From Zygnema cylindricum (Eukaryota; Streptophyta; Zygnematophyceae; Zygnematales; Zygnemataceae), in the NCBI GenBank assembly GCA_037447655.1, contig JBBHKE010000999.1, positions 49,768 through 113,767 of the forward strand: DNA of 64,000 bases, written 5' to 3'. A model generated the notes under the pieces. That model was not told the origin of the DNA. It saw nothing but the letters and a program-made list of their open reading frames with translations, and ran no database searches. This document shows positions 52,846 through 64,000 of this stretch, piece after piece (within the stretch, counting starts at the first letter, position 1; every line of letters begins with the position of its first letter). The translations under genes were made by a program, and so were the position numbers.

Positions 52846-53613
52846 GGGTATGTCCCCATGTGCATAAGTAAGAGTTTTTTTCTGTCGTTTTCCTGTAAAA
52901 CTTAGCGCTCTACTGCCTAAGTTTCAACCGTACGAAAGAATCGCAAATTTGTAGAGTACAATTTGCGTCATCCTCAAATTTTAGGATGTATGAAAAAATT
53001 TCGTCTTGTGTTTTTCGACCCTTCCACGACAAAAAACGTCATCTTCAACCTTACGTTTAAATCACATGCCAATGTGTTTTAAAACTAGGTGTTTTCGATA
53101 AACAAATAGGAACACGTGCCGTAATTTTCGAAAATTTTCATACGATTTCTAAGGACAAAGAAAAATACAGAATTCGCTATGTTTTGTCCGTTTGCGTTCC
53201 AATACGACGAAGAAAAGTACACAATTTATTTGGTTTTGTCCGTTTTCGTCCAGTACAGATTTCTTTTTTGCAGGGGTCTTCAAATTTCGATGCCATTTCA
53301 CGTTGACCGGATAGGAGACGCAAAGGCAAAGCGCCTCGTCTTCAACAGTGAAACGGCACAGGCTGGAAAGGCGGTACGTCTCCAATGTCACGGTAAGACA
53401 TGCGACATCACAAGCAGTCCCAAAAAATAACGTGCAACCACAGATTGTAGACGTTGACAGCCGTCACAGGTATTGTCGACGTATACAATCGTCACAAGAG
53501 TAAGTTACGATTTCGTCCTTACGGACATAGGGACACTTGAAAACCGAGTCCGGCGGATCCGCGCTAAAATACAAAGTAAGTTCGCTAAGTTACAAGTACA
53601 TGGGGACATACCC
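52846..53613. mobile_element. Harbinger-like MITE (family H, copy 2)
   Basis: Ends GGGTATGTCCCCATGTGC and, reverse-complemented, GGGTATGTCCCCATGTACTT, flanked by TTA at 52843-52845 and 53614-53616. The interior matches 22772-23498 in inverted orientation. Non-coding. Confidence 0.85.
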
Positions 53614-53616
53614 TTA

Positions 53617-55755
53617 GTCATTTTTTGTAGTGAGGAACACTTTGTATCAAAAACTATACGTACTGTTTTTGACAACTTTGACTGAGAATAACTCTCATAG
53701 TTGATGCAATATTTATGTGAAAATCCGCATGTGTTTTCCTTGTGGTGTACTCTACATTCTGGTAGAGTTTGAGACCTATTGTGTCTTAGTTGAGTTTTAC
53801 TCATGCTGAAGTTGGTTGTTGAACTGGTAGCTTGTGAGAGCTTCCTGCTTGATAACTTTTGTGGTGGCAACCGCATCATCATCTTCCACTCCTGCTGCTA
53901 TCATAGAACAACACACCTTGTTCGTTCTGGCGACTATTCTCGAGCTGCTCATGCTCTTTGACCTTTCACCCCGTCTCCATCTTCAGAGGCAACAGTTCTT
54001 TACATTATCTCGGTGATTTTTTCTTTCGCACTTTTTGAAATAAAGTTGTTCTTTATCAAGTGTCTTGTCAAGATTTTCGACTTACTAATTTATGTACTCC
54101 TTTCCGTACCTTTTTAGGTCAAATTTGCTCGTCGTTAATTCAATGTAAAGTTATCACAATGTATCGACTATGACTTCGATCCTTCCTCAACACTAATTAC
54201 CGATAAATTCGTGTGTACAAAGAATAAAGAAATAAAAACACCAAGCATGCATACATACGCAAAAATATCGTTCCATTTTTATCGTAAACATGGAGTACCT
54301 AATATTTCACCTGCACTCATACTGTTATTTATCCACACTATTTATGGTATATTTGCAGGCAACAAATATTTAGCAGTGGCTCGCCTTAAATTCCTTCTAA
54401 GCCTTTTGTATTTTTTCTTCATTTCAATTATTTTCATTGATATATATTTATTATTAGAATTCTGTTTTATTGTAGATTCTTTTTTATTATATGCAGAATT
54501 GCAGAAGGTCCGGAATCTTAAGAAACTTTACTGAACCGTGCATTTTTCGGCCTTCGGAGGCCGTGTGAAGGGGTGAAGGTCTCCTGTGAAGTGTCCACGT
54601 CGCCCCACCTCCCACTTTGCTTTACGACCGTTGGTATGAATATGTTTAGGGTTTTTTTATCATATGTGTTTTTTTTTATATAAAAAAAAATACAACCAAT
54701 AACCCTATGACCCTAAAAATCCGAGGTACCCGGGCGGTATTTTTGCAAAGTGTGAAGGTCACGGCGCATTTCGCCTTGCGTAGGAACCCTTCACACCCTT
54801 CACTCCACGGGCTAGAAAACTAACGAACCTTACCTTACCTTACCATCAATATACAAAAGAGATTTCTTGTCAACAAATTTACACAAAAATCTTTATTTTT
54901 TCCAATTTTGCATTCCATAGACTTGTCTATCAACAAATCATATTAAGTCTCAAAATTTAAATTAAAATATGGTATTCCACTCACCCTTTGTTAAAAAAAC
55001 AATCATAATAATTGTAATAACTACAAATTATTAATTCACCTCCAAGGTCTTAGCAAAAAATAATTTGAATTCCCAACAAAATCAATAAAGCAAAAGGGAA
55101 AAAAGAAAAAATGGGAAAAAAAAAAGAAAAAAGGAAAAAAATCAATCAAAATTGACAAAAAAACTCAAGCAACTTAGAACAAAAAACTCATAAATGTCCG
55201 AAATTCATTTCTCCAAAAACATTTCAACTAAAATAAAATTAGTTTTTTTTTTATTCACCAAAGCTTTCAAAAATTTCACTTTGGTTTACTTTAAACTAGA
55301 AAAACTTTTGTACTTTAAAACGGGTAAAACTGGAAATTCCAATATATAAAAATTTGGTTAATAAAAAAAGAACCACAGAAAAAAAACCAGCACATTAACT
55401 CAAATTTTTGGAAAAATAAAAAAAAAAAAACAAATAAAAAAAACAAAAAAAAAAAAAAAAAACATGACTTTAGGGGGGGACAAAGCTTTTTTTTGCAAAT
55501 GTCAGAAAAGGTCAATTCAATCTTATAAATTTTAAAAAATACACAAATTCACACTATTTACAATGCCAAATAGGGCTAAAAAATTTCTGAAAATATTTCG
55601 ATCCCATCTTTCCTTTCACATTTCTCCCCCCCCCCCCCTTTTTTTGTTCTCCCTCCACTCTTTTTTACAACTCACTCTTCTTTTATTCCAACTCGGAATG
55701 GAAAAAAAAACAAAAAGAAAACACAAAAAGAAAGAAAAAAATATAAATAGTGTTT
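53617..55755. other. Intergenic; one inverted-repeat candidate and A/T runs
   Basis: 54540-54830 has inverted 'gtgaagg..gtgaagg' and 'ccttcacacccttcac' arms around a palindromic TTTTTATATAAAAA centre near 54680, possibly a MITE. 55090-55460 is A-rich and would lie downstream of the oxidase gene. No coding match. Confidence 0.45.
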
Positions 55756-58700
55756 TTACGGATTGACTTCCTCTTCAGTCCAATTTTCCGATTCGTCCTT
55801 TGGTTCATTTTTTCGGTAAAAAACTCTTCGATTTTCTTTTAAATGGACATAATCCACCTATAAGCCACACCAATTCCTTCCACCCCCCCAAAAAAAAAAG
55901 AAAAAAGAAAAAAAAAAAAAACAACGTAACGGAGAAAAATGAGAAATGAAAAGAGAAAGAAAAACGGAAAGAAAAAAAAAAAGGAAAAGAAAGAAACAAA
56001 CAGCAAAAAAAAGCTTTATGGAAAGTTAAATCTTGATTAGGTTGGAGAAATTGAGATAAAAAGGAAATGTGGAATCCATTATTTACAAATAGTTATCAAA
56101 AATTTTTAGGTATATAAAATTTATACAATCGTAGTTATCAAAAAAATTATACAAAAATGGTTATCAAAAATTTGTAGCTATCAATTTTTTTTAGTTATCA
56201 ATTTGTTTTACAATCGTAGCTAAAAAAAAATATACAAAAATGGTTGTCAAAAATTTACACGATAAAAGTTGTCAAAAATTTGCACAATAATACTTATTAA
56301 ATATTTATACAATTATATCTTCGCTATTTTGATGAGTACATATGTATGCCTATATGTCTCATTGTCCGTGTGTCTCTCCATCTCTGTCTCTAACTCTCTC
56401 CCTCTCTGTCTATCTCTCAGGGTGCCTCTCGCTCACTCTCCCTCTTCGTCTCTCTCTGTCCCTCTGTCTGTCTCACTCTGTCTTTCTGTCTCTGCTCTCT
56501 CTCTCCCTCTCTTTGCCCCTCTCTCCGTCTCCCTGTCCCTCTCTCTGTCTCTTTCTTTGTCTCTCTGTCCATCTGTATCTTCTCTGTGTGTCTCTCTGTG
56601 TCTCTCTCTGTCTCTCTATCTCTGTCTCTCTATCTCTGTCTCTCCATCTCTGTCTCTCCATCTCTGTCTCTCTGTCTCCCTCCCTCCCCCCGCCCCTCCC
56701 TCCCTCCCCCCGCCCCTCCCTCCCTCCCTCCCCCCGCCCCTCCCTCCCTCCCCCCGCCCCTCCCTCCCTCCCTCCCCCCCGCCCCTCCCTCCCTCCCCCC
56801 GCCCCTCCCTCCCTCCCTCCCCCCGCCCCTCCCTCCCTCCCTCCCCCCGCCCCTCCCTCCCCCCCCCTCCCCCCCTCCCTCCCTCCCTCCCTCCCTCCCT
56901 CCCTCCCTCCCTCCCTCCCTCCCTCCCTCCCTCTCTCCCTCCCTCCCTCCCTCCCTCCCTCCCTCCCTCCCTCCCTCCCTCCCTCCCTCCCTCCCTCCCT
57001 CCCTCCTCCCTCCCTCCCTCCCTCCCTCCCTCCCCCCTCCCTCCCTCCCTCCCTCCCTCCCTCCCTCCCTCCCTCCCTCCTCCCTCCCTCCCTCCCTCCC
57101 TCCCTCCCTCCCTCCCTCCCTTCCCTCCCTCCCCCCTCCCTCCCTCCCTCCCTCCCCTCCCTCCCTCCCTCCCTCCTCCCTCCCTCCCTCCCTCCTCCTC
57201 TCTCCCTCCCTCCCTCCCTCCCTCCCTCCCTCCCTCCCTCCCTCCCTCCCTCCCTCCCTCCCTCCCTCCCTCCCTCCCTCCCTCCCTCCCTCCCTCCCTC
57301 CCTCCCTCCCTCCCTCCCTCCCTCCCTCCCTCCCTCCCTCCCTCCCTCCCTCCCTCCCTCCCTCCCTCCCTCCCTCCCTCCCTCCCTCCCTCCCTCCCTC
57401 CCTCCCTCCCTCCCTCCCTCCCTCCCTCCCTCCCTCCCTCCCTCCCTCCCTCCCTCCCTCCCTCCCTCCCTCCCTCCCTCCCTCCCTCCCTCCCTCCCTC
57501 CCTCCCTCCCTCCCTCCCTCCCTCCCTCCCTCCCTCCCTCCCTCCCTCCCTCCCTCCCTCCCTCCCTCCCTCCCTCCCTCCCTCCCTCCCTCCCTCCCTC
57601 CCTCCCTCCCTCCCTCCCTCCCTCCCCTCCCTCCCTCCCTCCCTCCCTCCCTCCCTCCCTCCCTCCCCTCCCTCCCTCCCTCCCTCCCTCCCTCCCTCCC
57701 TCCCTCCCTCCCTCCCTCCCTCCCTCCCTCCCTCCCTCCCTCCCTCCCTCCCTCCCTCCCTCCCTCCCTCCCTCCCTCCCTCCCTCCCTCCCTCCCTCCC
57801 TCCCTCCCTCCCTCCCTCCTCCCTCCCTCCCTCCCTCCCTCAATAATAACAATAACAACAACAATAATAACAATAACAACAACAATAACAATAACAACAA
57901 TAACAATAACAATAACAACAACAACAACAATAACAATAACCATAAAAAAAACCATAAAAATAATAAAAAAAATTACAATAATAAACAACACAAAAGAACT
58001 AAAAAAAAGGGGAGAAGTAATAATAATAATTATTAAAAAATGGTACCCACCTGAAAGGGGTCTAATGTAAGTAAACTGAAGGTAGGTAGAGGTCCCACGG
58101 TTTCGTCAATTTTTTCGGCGAAATTTTCTTTCGCTGCCCGAGATTTTCCAGGCGGCGGATTTAAAAATTGGATTCGCTGACGTGGCGATGTTTTGAACCA
58201 GGCTTCCTCTCTCATCTGCCGGGGGAAAAAAAAAAAAGATAAATGAAGAAAGTAATAATTAGTTTAGTTAGTTTATAAAATATGTAAACGAATAAATTAA
58301 AAAATAAATAAAAAGATAAATAGATATATACATAAATGAAAAAATGAATAAATGAACAAATAAATGAATAAGTATATTTAATTAATAAATCGAATATAAA
58401 AAATAACTGAATAAATTAATAAATAAATATTTTAAATGAGAAAGAAAAATATATAAACAGATGAATAAATTGAAAAAAAACAAACCAAAAAAAAAACTAA
58501 AAAAGAATGGGATTTCAAAACAAAACAAACAACAAAGAAAATAAAAAACAAACAAGAAAATAAATAAATAATTAAATGGCATGTTAAAACGGAAAAGAAT
58601 TTAATTTAAAATCTTAAACACCTATATTTTCTGAACTAAATAGTAGTGTTTCAATTTCAGCCTCTTTTTCTCCCTCCTTCCTTTCCCACCCTCATATTTA

Positions 58701-60825
58701 AAAAAAAAAATTGACCCCCTTTTATTTTTATTATAATTGATTTTTAGAAATATTTTTGCCAAGGAAAAATATGTATAATTTTCACCTTTATTGATTCTCC
58801 CTCGTTTGGGGCCAATAATTCGTAATTAATTTCAAAAGGCAAACTGTTCAAGTTCGACAAAATACCAACAATCAAATTAAACGCTCATCATCAACAAACA
58901 TAAATATATATCAACTCATAATAAAGCTTTTCCAAAGTGAAATAAAGACTCGAAAGATGTGGCAGATGGGTGGCAGGAAAGGGATGGGAGGTAAAACAGG
59001 AAGGAAGAAAAACGATGAAAAAAGGTAGAGAAGATTAGGAATAAAAGAAATTTCAGATAAAGATGGGTGGGGAAGTAACAATGGAAAAGGAAGGGGGAGG
59101 GAAAAGGCGAGGGAAAATATGGAAGGAATGGAATAATGGGCTTTCTATTTCCTCCACCTAAAAAAAAAAAAAAAAAAAAATCAAGCAAAGGAAAGTCAAG
59201 CGAATATATGCATATATATATACACACACACATATATAGATAATACATATATATATGTATATGTATATATAAGTGTATATATACATTATACATATACACA
59301 TATATGCATCTCTCTCTTTCTCTCCCCCCCTCTCTCTCTCTCTCGCTCTCTCTCTATATGAAGTTCATATATAAACACTCAACAAACAATATTTATATAT
59401 TCATATATATATACATATATATATATACACATATATACATATATATATAAAGATACATATACACATGTACATGCATATTTATAGATATATAGTGTTGTGT
59501 ATCGACAGCTTTCTACCAAAATTCAATATGCACTTTTTCTTATACGAACCGATAATCGATATTTTAGTTCCATATATCAATTAGGGAAACATCGCAACAA
59601 TTGACCGAAATTTTAAAAGCTTTTAGAGTTTCATCAAGAGAATTTGGTATAAACATCAACAAACCGAACGAGGTCACATGGAATGAGAAACCCCCACCTA
59701 AATGACAAAAAGTTAACTGCTTAACTCATATATGTCGGTATACAGAATCTTGAGCTCGAGATAAGGGGTCTCTATTGGGAGGGGGGAAGGGAGGGGAAGG
59801 GAGATTTTCGACCAAAAGTAATGTTTTCGACCAAAAGTAACGATCTTGACCAATAGTAATGTTCTCGACCAAATATAATGGCTTCAATCATCAGTATATT
59901 AATTAAAAAAGTGTAACTTTTCCGACCAAAAGTAGCGTTTTTCGAACAATGTTTTTGACTGAATGTAATGTTTTCAACCAAATGTCATATTCTTGACCAA
60001 AAGTCACTTTTCCGACCCAAAAAAACGCTTTTCGAACAAAAGTAGTGTTTTCCAACAAATGCAATGTTTCCGACCAAAAGGAATGGTGCCGACCAAAGAT
60101 AAATTTTAAGACCAAAAGTAAAATTCTTCAAACAAAAGTAACTTTCTTGACCAAAAGTAACTTTTTCGACCGAATGTATATTTATTGGCCAGGAGTGACC
60201 TTTTTCAAACAAAAATAGTGGCTTCGCCCAGAAGTACTGTTTTCGACTAAAGTGATGCAACGGCTTTTTCAGTAACCGTTGTACCATCTTAATGATCTTC
60301 ATGTGTGCAAAGTAACCACAGGTGAAATCTAGAGAGAGAGAGAGGGAGGGAGGGAGGGAGGGAGGGAGGGAGGGAGCGAGAGAGAGAGAGGGTGAGAGAG
60401 AGAGAATTCCCACCTTATGGCTTCTAGTGTCGGTGTAAAATTGAAGCTCATTGCTCTCTCCCACGAACCCCCTGTACACTCACCCCTCCCTCCCCACCAC
60501 TTAATAAAAATAAATAAAAATGTGAGAGGGGGAAGGGGAAAGGAGAGGTAGAGGGAGGAAGAAGGTGCAAAAAGAGAACATATAAAATAAATAAGTAAGA
60601 TTCCCTACAAATTTTTGCCATGTTTATTGTGAATTTTAAAGTAAGTTTTTTTCATTATAATATCCACACTATTTAAGTAAGTAAAATAAAAAAAAAAAAC
60701 AAAAAAAAAAGGGTGCATTGATCCACATTATTTTTGAATTGTTGTAAATTAAAATACTTAATTTGCTATTATAAATAATACTTTTAACCATTTTTTTTTT
60801 TTTTTTTTTTTTTTTATTCTTAAAC

Positions 60826-60864
<39 letters not shown>

Positions 60865-61401
60865 CACTAAAAAAAAAAAAACTCAGTCAAAAAAACTGGT
60901 TTGATCCACACTTTTTCAATAAGAGTACAACAGGGGGTTGTGGGGATGACACGTGGCAATGACAACTGGCAACTAGGGAATAATAGAGTGGTGACACGTG
61001 GCACTTTGTCACGTGTGTGACGTCACCCACCTGTACACGAGCGTACGGTTGGCCGGCTTGCCGTCTCCCCTGACTGTGGCCTGTTCACATGGAAACAGTA
61101 AAAAAACAAACAATAATTAAAAATAAACAGTAATAAAGACGAAAAAAATAAATAATACTAATAATAAATTATAACCATGATAAACTGATATAATGAAAAA
61201 ATAAAAATGATAATTAAATAAAATTAGAGGAAAAGTGAATCAGAAGACGACAAATTACAAAAAAACTGGGAAAAAAAAAGGGAGAAAAAAAAAGGAAAAA
61301 AAAAGACTTGCCAGCTGGCAGTACACGGAAAACTTGTGACAGCTGTTAGCTTCCAGAGCTGCCAGCAGGGCAGGGCGCCAGCTGGCAGCGGCGCAGGCCA
61401 T
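55756..61401 (-). CDS. PPOX2: Pyridoxamine 5'-phosphate oxidase-like protein (plant PPOX2 type), one segment not found
   Basis: Oxidises pyridoxamine/pyridoxine phosphate to pyridoxal phosphate in vitamin B6 salvage, using FMN (family role). Exons (minus): 61312-61401 ([20 protein letters not shown]..., possible longer start at 61458), 61031-61080 ([17 protein letters not shown]), 60414-60471 ([19 protein letters not shown]), 58786-58843 ([10 protein letters not shown]...), 58051-58215 ([17 protein letters not shown]...) and 55756-55857 ([15 protein letters not shown]...EEVNP, stop). This follows the family order: QLATV..G.P.NRT, FYTD.RS.K, REEAWF, and the terminal WT.E.VNP. Intron 1 has a GC donor (CTG/GCAAGT). 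About 27 residues (CWYF..EQFR region) between exons 3 and 4 were not found in 58844-60413. The next-to-last intron holds more than 1 kb of CCCT repeats. The gene is either defective or has an exon I could not see. Confidence 0.82.
56080..56300. repeat. Degenerate 'ggttatcaaaaattt' repeats
   Basis: About six imperfect units with 'gttatcaaaaattt' and 'tatacaa(a/t)' in the last intron of the oxidase gene. Confidence 0.7.
56340..56680. repeat. (TCTCTGTC)n-type pyrimidine tract
   Basis: Irregular CTCT/TGTCTC sequence leading into the CCCT tract. Long open frames here are composition artefacts. Confidence 0.9.
56680..57840. repeat. Giant (CCCT)n tract
   Basis: About 1,160 bp of CCCT units, with CCGCCC interruptions in the first 200 bp and a perfect run of roughly 420 bp at about 57203-57625. 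It lies in an intron of the minus-strand oxidase gene, so its transcript is (AGGG)n. Confidence 0.98.
57841..57990. repeat. (AATAAC)n / (AAC)n tract
   Basis: Immediately adjoins the CCCT tract. Made of AAT and AAC triplets, then A-rich. Confidence 0.95.
58216..58785. other. Oxidase intron, AT-rich
   Basis: Many 'aataaataaa' words, no tandem order. No exon found. Confidence 0.6.
59160..59490. repeat. (TA)n/(CA)n and (CT)n microsatellites in oxidase intron
   Basis: A-run at 59160-59180, then irregular TATATACACA and a CTCTCTC tract at 59310-59355. No exon here. Confidence 0.85.
59800..60260. repeat. Minisatellite of 'cgaccaaaagtaatgtttt' units
   Basis: About 20 imperfect units of 18-24 bp (core gaccaaaagta), in the oxidase intron that should hold the missing exon. 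The minus-strand open frames here, with their repeated F-W-S/V-G-K patterns, are products of the repeat. Confidence 0.88.
60946..61030. promoter_or_regulatory. Cluster of ACGTGGC/CACGTG motifs in oxidase intron 2
   Basis: 'gacacgtggca' occurs at about 60949 and 61001, followed by 'gtcacgtgtgtgacgtcac'. These match G-box/ABRE cores. In this position, within an intron just after a 5' splice site, a regulatory role is only a guess. Confidence 0.4.
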
Positions 61402-61635
61402 GACGTTACAAACTGTACGGAAGTCGTCGCACGACAAGAACGGCCCAAATTGATCCACGTGGCACTCGGTCGGCTAAATGGAACGCATGCGGACGCACGA
61501 AAACAGAAAAATATTTTAAATAATAAAATATAAAAAGTGGCTCGGCCAATCAGAGGCGTCTACGTGGCCGAATATTGGTCAGCTTCGACTTTCGAGTCCA
61601 CAGGGGCAACAATGCAGTATAGTACAGTACAGTAG

Positions 61636-62316
61636 CACCGTGAATCGCTATTAGGGTAATGTTTTTTTCGCCGCTTAAAACCATAGTTCAAAAGTAGGCG
61701 TTTTTTGGTAGGCCTTTTGTAGGCCGCCTTTAGCGTAAGTTGTGTTACGGGATTTCCATGTGATCTTTTTAGATCGCTACTTTCATCAGCGGCCGTCCGA
61801 TCGTCCGAATCTGACGATTGTCCTATCGTAAGTTGTGTTATGGGTTTTTCATGTGATCTTCTTAGATCGTTACTTTCATCAACGATTGTCAGATCGTCCG
61901 AATCTGACGGTTTAACTAAAAAGTCACTCAAAACTCACAGAAAAATATATTTTTGTCCTTTTTTTTTTTCAAATTTAGACATGACGTTTAATTCTCTATC
62001 GATCCATGCGCAACTCAACCATGTTACTATTTTATTTCATTTTGCGGCCAATACAATATGGGTCTTAAGGCCATATTGTATGTTTTGCATACAATAGGCA
62101 TATTGTATGGGCGTACGGTCACCTACTTTTGAACTATGCTTAAAACATCTTATCTCCGTACACGCTTGTTCGATTCTGGATCTGACGGTTGCGATTGAAA
62201 GACTAGATTCTTACCGTCCGATTGGCGGTCTCCGTGTGAAAATCGGACAAGTGTGTGCGGAGAAAAGATGTTTTAAGTGGCGAAAAAGATATTAACACTA
62301 AATGCGATACACGGTG
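61636..62316. mobile_element. TA-flanked MITE, family M (copy 4, composite)
   Basis: Left end CACCGTGAATCGCTATTAGGG, right end (reverse complement) CACCGTGTATCGCATTTAGTG. The interior holds a 93-bp tandem pair starting 'gtaagttgtgttanggg' at about 61735 and 61828, and a palindrome around 'catattgtatgttttgcatacaatag'-like sequence near 62070. It is longer than the other copies. Confidence 0.6.
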
Positions 62317-62330
62317 TACACTGTACAGTA

Positions 62331-62547
62331 CACCGTGTATCGCTATTAGTGTCAATATTTTTTCCACTACTTAAAACGTCTTTTCTCCGTACACACTTGT
62401 CCCTATTTTCAGTTTGAAGCCGCCAATAAGAAGCTGAGAGTTTCACCTTTCAATTGCAACCGTCAGATCCACAATCTGACAAGTGTGTACGGAGAAAATT
62501 GTTTTAGCAGCCAAAAAAAACATTAGCAATAATAGCGATTCACGGTG
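62331..62547. mobile_element. TA-flanked MITE, family M (copy 5)
   Basis: Left CACCGTGTATCGCTATTAGTG, right (reverse complement) CACCGTGAATCGCTATTATTG. Flanked by 'ctgtacagTA' and 'TActgtactg'. 217 bp, nearly the same size and interior as copy 3. Confidence 0.85.
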
Positions 62548-63338
62548 TACTGTACTGTACCACGGAGAAACCAAAAGTTCGTACTTTTTAAAACTTCGAA
62601 ATTTAATTGCTAAATTTTTTCAGCGATACCGTACTTTGCTTTTTAAAGTTCGTACTTTTCATTCATTGGTTCGACTTTTTGAGTCGAACCAGGAGTCCAC
62701 ATTCTACGAGGATTTCTTCAATGTTCCTTCCCTCCTTCCTGGAAGGTTCTCCGACGCAGCCAGAAAATCTTGAATATATCCGTACTCGTACTTATTCGTA
62801 CGAAAGCTGCACATGTCCAAGTACGAAACTCATACTTACATTAAGTACGGAAATCGCATGTAAGAATAAGTACGGAAATTATGCTCTATACTGTATGTAC
62901 GGAAATCGTACATGCATGCATGTGGCTCAAATTCCAAGTCCAGAAACTTGTGGTCCTCGTTACTCTCCAAAAAATACTCTCCCATTCTCTCTCCCTCCCT
63001 CCCTCTCTCTCCTCTCTTTCTCTCTCTCTCTCTCCCCCTCTACCCCTCTCACTCGTTTTCATTTTTTTCACAATCTGAGAAAGCCTGAATCGATATTATT
63101 GCGTACTATTTCGAATATCCGTACGTGTCTTTTCTGTGGAAAGAATATTCTTTTTGTGTACGGTTTTCTTTTGTGCTTACATCTTTTGTACAGATTCTTT
63201 CCGTACAATTTTGTTTTTCAATTCCACACTAAACTTAGCTCTACCGAATAAACCAATTTTTACTCTACAGATAATATTCGTTCCTGTGTACGGATATTCG
63301 TTCCTGTGTACGGATATTTAGTTGACTTCTCTTCAGCC
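62548..63338 (+). promoter_or_regulatory. 5' region of the right-edge gene, GTAC-rich
   Basis: Many 'cgtacgaaa' or 'agtacggaaat' words at 62640-62910, a CTCTCT tract at 62988-63040, and a 19-bp duplication 'ttcgttcctgtgtacggat' just before the start codon (about 63278 and 63297). No TATA box recognised. The gene upstream on the minus strand is divergent. Confidence 0.45.
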
Positions 63339-64000
63339 ATGATGGCGACGGCGACGACTTCTTCTTCATTTTTGTCGTTTTCATGCAACAGCAGAGTAGC
63401 GGCAGACAGAGCGCTGCCACGTGGCAGCGGATGCTCGTGCCACGTGGCAACTCCTCCTTCCTTTTTGTCGTTTTCGAACTCGCCAGCTCAGCAGCGTGCC
63501 AGGTGATTAGATCGACGCTTTTTCTTCGTTGTTATTATCATTTTTTTTATTCTACACTATTTTTAGTAGAATAAGTATTTTTTGTTGGGGGAGGAGAGGG
63601 ATGTTTACTGAAGATTTAGAAAATTAGGGTTTCCGGGATTTTAGGATTTAAAGGGGGTAACTCCTTTAGGGTTTTGTTTATCAGGGAGTTATTTATAGTT
63701 TTTTTAGTGTTTTTTTAGGGTTTTTTTTTAGGGTTTTTTTCAGGGTTTTCAGGTCATCTCTTTTGTTTTTTTAGTATTAATTTCTTTGCTTTTTTTAAGA
63801 GAGTTTTTTTTTCTTGTAATTTATTTTTTTTCATTCATTTATTCGTTTGTTTTTTTTATTTTGAATTATTTTTTCTGTTTTTTGTCGCTTTCTGGCAGCT
63901 TGAAAAATTCTCAAATTAGGGTTTCTTCAAATTCTCAGAATTGGGGTTTTTCAAAAACCCTTTCTAGGTCAGAAAATCGAAGGGGTGAGTTACCGAAAAA
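63339..64000 (+). CDS. Plastid-targeted protein, first two exons only (runs off the window)
   Basis: Exon 1 is 63339-63502 (two adjacent ATGs, then ATATTSSSFLSFSCNSR..., GTGATT donor). Exon 2 is 63899-63984 (acceptor CTGGCAG, GTGAGT donor, reading NSQIRVSSNSQNWGFSKTLS). Phases agree (2, then 1). About 83 residues are readable: Ser/Thr/Ala/Arg-rich and almost free of acidic residues, typical of a chloroplast transit peptide. The mature protein lies beyond the edge, so its function is unknown. Exon 1 contains the palindrome GCCACGTGGC twice (about 63418 and 63439). Intron 1 is rich in TTAGGGTTT words. Confidence 0.65.

Noticed and set aside
56269-58070. Very long open frames (450-564 codons, both strands) of SLPP or GGRE repeats
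   Set aside because: They are translations of the (CCCT)n tract, whose 4-bp unit gives a 4-residue repeat in every frame. There is no start context, no splice logic, and a real gene's exons flank it as an intron.
59730-59770. Candidate missing PPOX exon reading [12 protein letters not shown] on the minus strand
   Set aside because: A loose resemblance only. It lacks the C-W-Y-F core and a convincing acceptor.

Overview
The window looks like nuclear DNA of a streptophyte (a land plant or a charophyte alga). It is AT-rich and intron-bearing. It carries plant-type Ty1/copia elements, a hAT element, MITEs, TTTAGGG-type telo-box motifs at gene 5' ends, a tRNA-Gln, and genes with plastid-transit-like N-termini. 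I cannot name the species. One 10-N assembly gap lies at 2901-2910.

1-19.8 kb is a nest of copia elements. A complete family-A element (4316-10665, 1,033-bp LTRs, 5-bp target duplication AAATC) sits inside an older family-B element. That element shares an LTR with a second family-B copy, which in turn holds a solo LTR of a fourth family (16658-17973, target duplication AAAGG). All coding regions are broken. Each of the three copia LTR families carries an antisense tRNA-like segment with A-box and B-box motifs about 40 nt apart.

19.8-34.7 kb holds decayed, gag-like minus-strand sequence, a Harbinger-like MITE, a copia integrase relic, and a 5.76-kb hAT element (27255-33010, 13-bp TIR, 8-bp target duplication). 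Two TA-flanked MITEs sit inside the hAT.

34.7-49.5 kb holds host genes: an FKBP-type isomerase with an unreadable middle (probably a pseudogene), a tRNA-Gln(CUG), a small plastid-type Cys/His protein, and a minus-strand U2A' (U2 snRNP A') gene of seven or eight exons. The last two genes show repeated copying of exon starts together with their 3' splice sites. U2A' also has one whole exon duplicated in frame.

49.5-64 kb holds a LINE-type reverse transcriptase relic, another Harbinger-like MITE, a minus-strand PPOX2-like pyridoxamine-phosphate oxidase gene, MITEs, and the first two exons of a plastid-targeted gene running off the right edge. The oxidase gene has a GC-AG intron and an intron carrying more than 1 kb of (CCCT)n. 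One conserved piece of its coding sequence was not found.

The host genes are unrelated housekeeping genes and do not form a pathway. The unifying theme is repeat-driven remodelling of introns, exons and LTRs.
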